From: Micrococcus endophyticus
GTDB taxonomy: Bacteria > Actinomycetota > Actinomycetes > Actinomycetales > Micrococcaceae
DNA: 64,000 bases
Direction of reading: 5' to 3'
NCBI RefSeq assembly: GCF_014205115.1
Contig: NZ_JACHMW010000001.1
Span: forward strand, 1,860,001 to 1,924,000
Shown piece by piece: positions 62,970 through 64,000 of the stretch; position 1 is the first letter of the stretch; the number at the start of each line of letters is the position of its first letter. The notes beneath the pieces are model-generated. The model was not told the DNA's origin. It saw only the letters and a list, made by a program, of their open reading frames with translations, and did no database searches. The position numbers and the translations under genes were made by a program.

Positions 62970-63964
62970 TGACCCCCGGCTCCCCCGACGACGACGGCGC
63001 CCCGGCCGTCCGCCGCCGCGTCCTCGTGCTGCTCAACCCCCACGCCGGGCGGCGTCGCAGCCTCACCCGCGCCCAGGCCCGACTGCGCACCCACCCGGGG
63101 CTCGCCCTCGACCTCGTGGTCCCCGACCCCGCCGACCACACCGCCCAGCTCGCCGCCGCCCGCACGGCGCTCGCGGACGGCGTGGACGCGGTGGTGGTGC
63201 GCGGCGGGGACGGGATGGTCGCGGCCGGGGTCGGGCTCGTCTGCGACCACGCGGAGGCCACGGGTCGCCTGGTGCCGCTGGGGATCGTCCCGGCGGGCAC
63301 CGGCAACGACCTCGCCCGGGCCGCGGGCCTGCATCGCAGCGATCCGGGCGCCGCCCTCGAGGCGGTGCTACGGGCCCTCGAAAACCCCGCCGCGCCCGTC
63401 CGCCGCATCGACGCGCTGCGGCTGACGGTGACCCGGGCCGGCGCCGTCGTGGAGCGCCGATGGGCCGCGAACTCGGTGAACATCGGCTTCGACGCGCGGG
63501 TGAACGCGCGCGCCAACGCCCTCGGCGTGGTGCCCGGACCGCTGCGCTACCTCGCCGCGCTCGGCCTGGAGGCGCGCGCCTTCGCGGCGGTGGAGATGGG
63601 CCTCGGGCTCGACGACGGCCCCGTGCGCCTCGAGCGCGTCGCCCTCGTGTCCGTCCAGAACGGCCCGACGATCGGCGGCGGCATCCCCCTGGCCCCCGGC
63701 GCCCGCCTCGACGACGGACGGGCGGAGGCGACCGTCGTCGGGCCCCTGCCGACCGCCGGCCTGGCCCTGCTCTTCCCCCTGGTCTACGTGCGCGCCCACC
63801 GGCTGCTGCGGCCGCTGCGCACCGAGCGGGCCCGGCGGGTGCGCGTGGCCGTGCCGGACGGGGTGCCCGTGTACGCGGACGGGGACGAGGTGCTGCCCGC
63901 CTCGCACGGCGGAGCCTCGGTGGAGGTCGAGGCGGTGCCGGGCGCCGTCGCGCTGCTGGGCTGA
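62969..63964 (+). CDS. Diacylglycerol kinase / lipid kinase family protein
   Basis: 331 residues. The DAGK catalytic domain begins RVLVLLNPHAGRRRSLTRAQ. The nucleotide loop is VVVRGGDGMVAAGVGLV (GGDG motif) and the second signature PLGIVPAGTGNDLARAAGL (GTGND). The C-terminal domain has NIGFDARVNARANAL and VSVQNGPTIGGGIPLAPGAR. DgkB/YegS-type enzymes phosphorylate diacylglycerol or similar lipids. The frame is complete and ends 36 bp before the window edge. Confidence 0.9.
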   Translation: MTPGSPDDDGAPAVRRRVLVLLNPHAGRRRSLTRAQARLRTHPGLALDLVVPDPADHTAQLAAARTALADGVDAVVVRGGDGMVAAGVGLVCDHAEATGRLVPLGIVPAGTGNDLARAAGLHRSDPGAALEAVLRALENPAAPVRRIDALRLTVTRAGAVVERRWAANSVNIGFDARVNARANALGVVPGPLRYLAALGLEARAFAAVEMGLGLDDGPVRLERVALVSVQNGPTIGGGIPLAPGARLDDGRAEATVVGPLPTAGLALLFPLVYVRAHRLLRPLRTERARRVRVAVPDGVPVYADGDEVLPASHGGASVEVEAVPGAVALLG

Positions 63965-64000
63965 TGGCGCGGACGTCGGCGTCGCCGTCCTCAAGCCACC

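Overview
The window is a 64 kb stretch of very G+C-rich chromosome (by eye above 70 %) with strong G/C third-position bias. The bacterial-type genes, a short 4.5S-like SRP RNA, PurS/PurQ/PurL as separate proteins, an RskA-type anti-sigma factor, S-box leaders, and -10 boxes of TAnnnT type placed 6-7 nt before start codons all point to a high-GC actinobacterium. Micrococcus or another Micrococcaceae fits best, but that name is inference. It looks like ordinary chromosome: no phage, integrase, transposase or CRISPR array was found.

Layout. 1-8.5 kb: end of a DASS transporter, an AlkA-type glycosylase, a HAD phosphatase, a 2-oxoglutarate/Fe(II) oxygenase, a surface protein, pyruvate oxidase (poxB) and an alanine/glycine:sodium symporter. 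8.9-15.1 kb: information-processing block with tRNA-Ser(GGA), SRP RNA, gluQRS, a very long dnaX and recR. 15.2-26.2 kb: an ABC-2 transporter, aspartokinase (lysC), a large secreted subtilase carrying three SLH repeats, a conserved actinobacterial protein and a secreted tripeptidyl-aminopeptidase-like hydrolase. 26.3-31.5 kb: a phospholipid cluster (CDP-alcohol phosphotransferase, PlsC, CdsA paralogue), small membrane proteins, an XRE regulator with its membrane partner and clear palindromic operators, and a YchJ protein. 31.6-38.1 kb: a DHA2 exporter, an orphan AbiEi-like/nuclease gene, and the purSQL operon behind a structured leader. 38.2-41.8 kb: a DUF4397 protein, sortase, ECF sigma factor and RskA-like anti-sigma operon, then a YtxH protein.

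41.8-61.5 kb is the most distinctive part. It holds three related lipoproteins, metNIQ behind an S-box (SAM-I) riboswitch, two flavin-dependent NtaA/SnaA-type monooxygenases and two DszC/SfnB-type acyl-CoA-dehydrogenase-like enzymes. It also holds an acetyl-CoA-synthetase-like gene that carries its own, nearly duplicate, SAM riboswitch directly before its start codon. Together these suggest a sulfur-scavenging region (methionine uptake plus release of sulfur from organosulfur compounds) that responds to SAM. Mixed in are a DHA2 exporter, a MarR/ABC-exporter pair and a siderophore-interacting reductase. The window ends with an EamA transporter and a diacylglycerol-kinase-family protein.

Three families of intergenic palindromic repeats run through the window. 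They are a 59-bp hairpin (3 copies, two of which bracket the AbiEi-like gene), a 63-bp palindrome (6 copies, all of identical length and all within 45-63 kb), and a roughly 25-bp unit stacked between convergent genes. They, the second SAM riboswitch, and a sortase without the expected arginine are the observations most worth following up.
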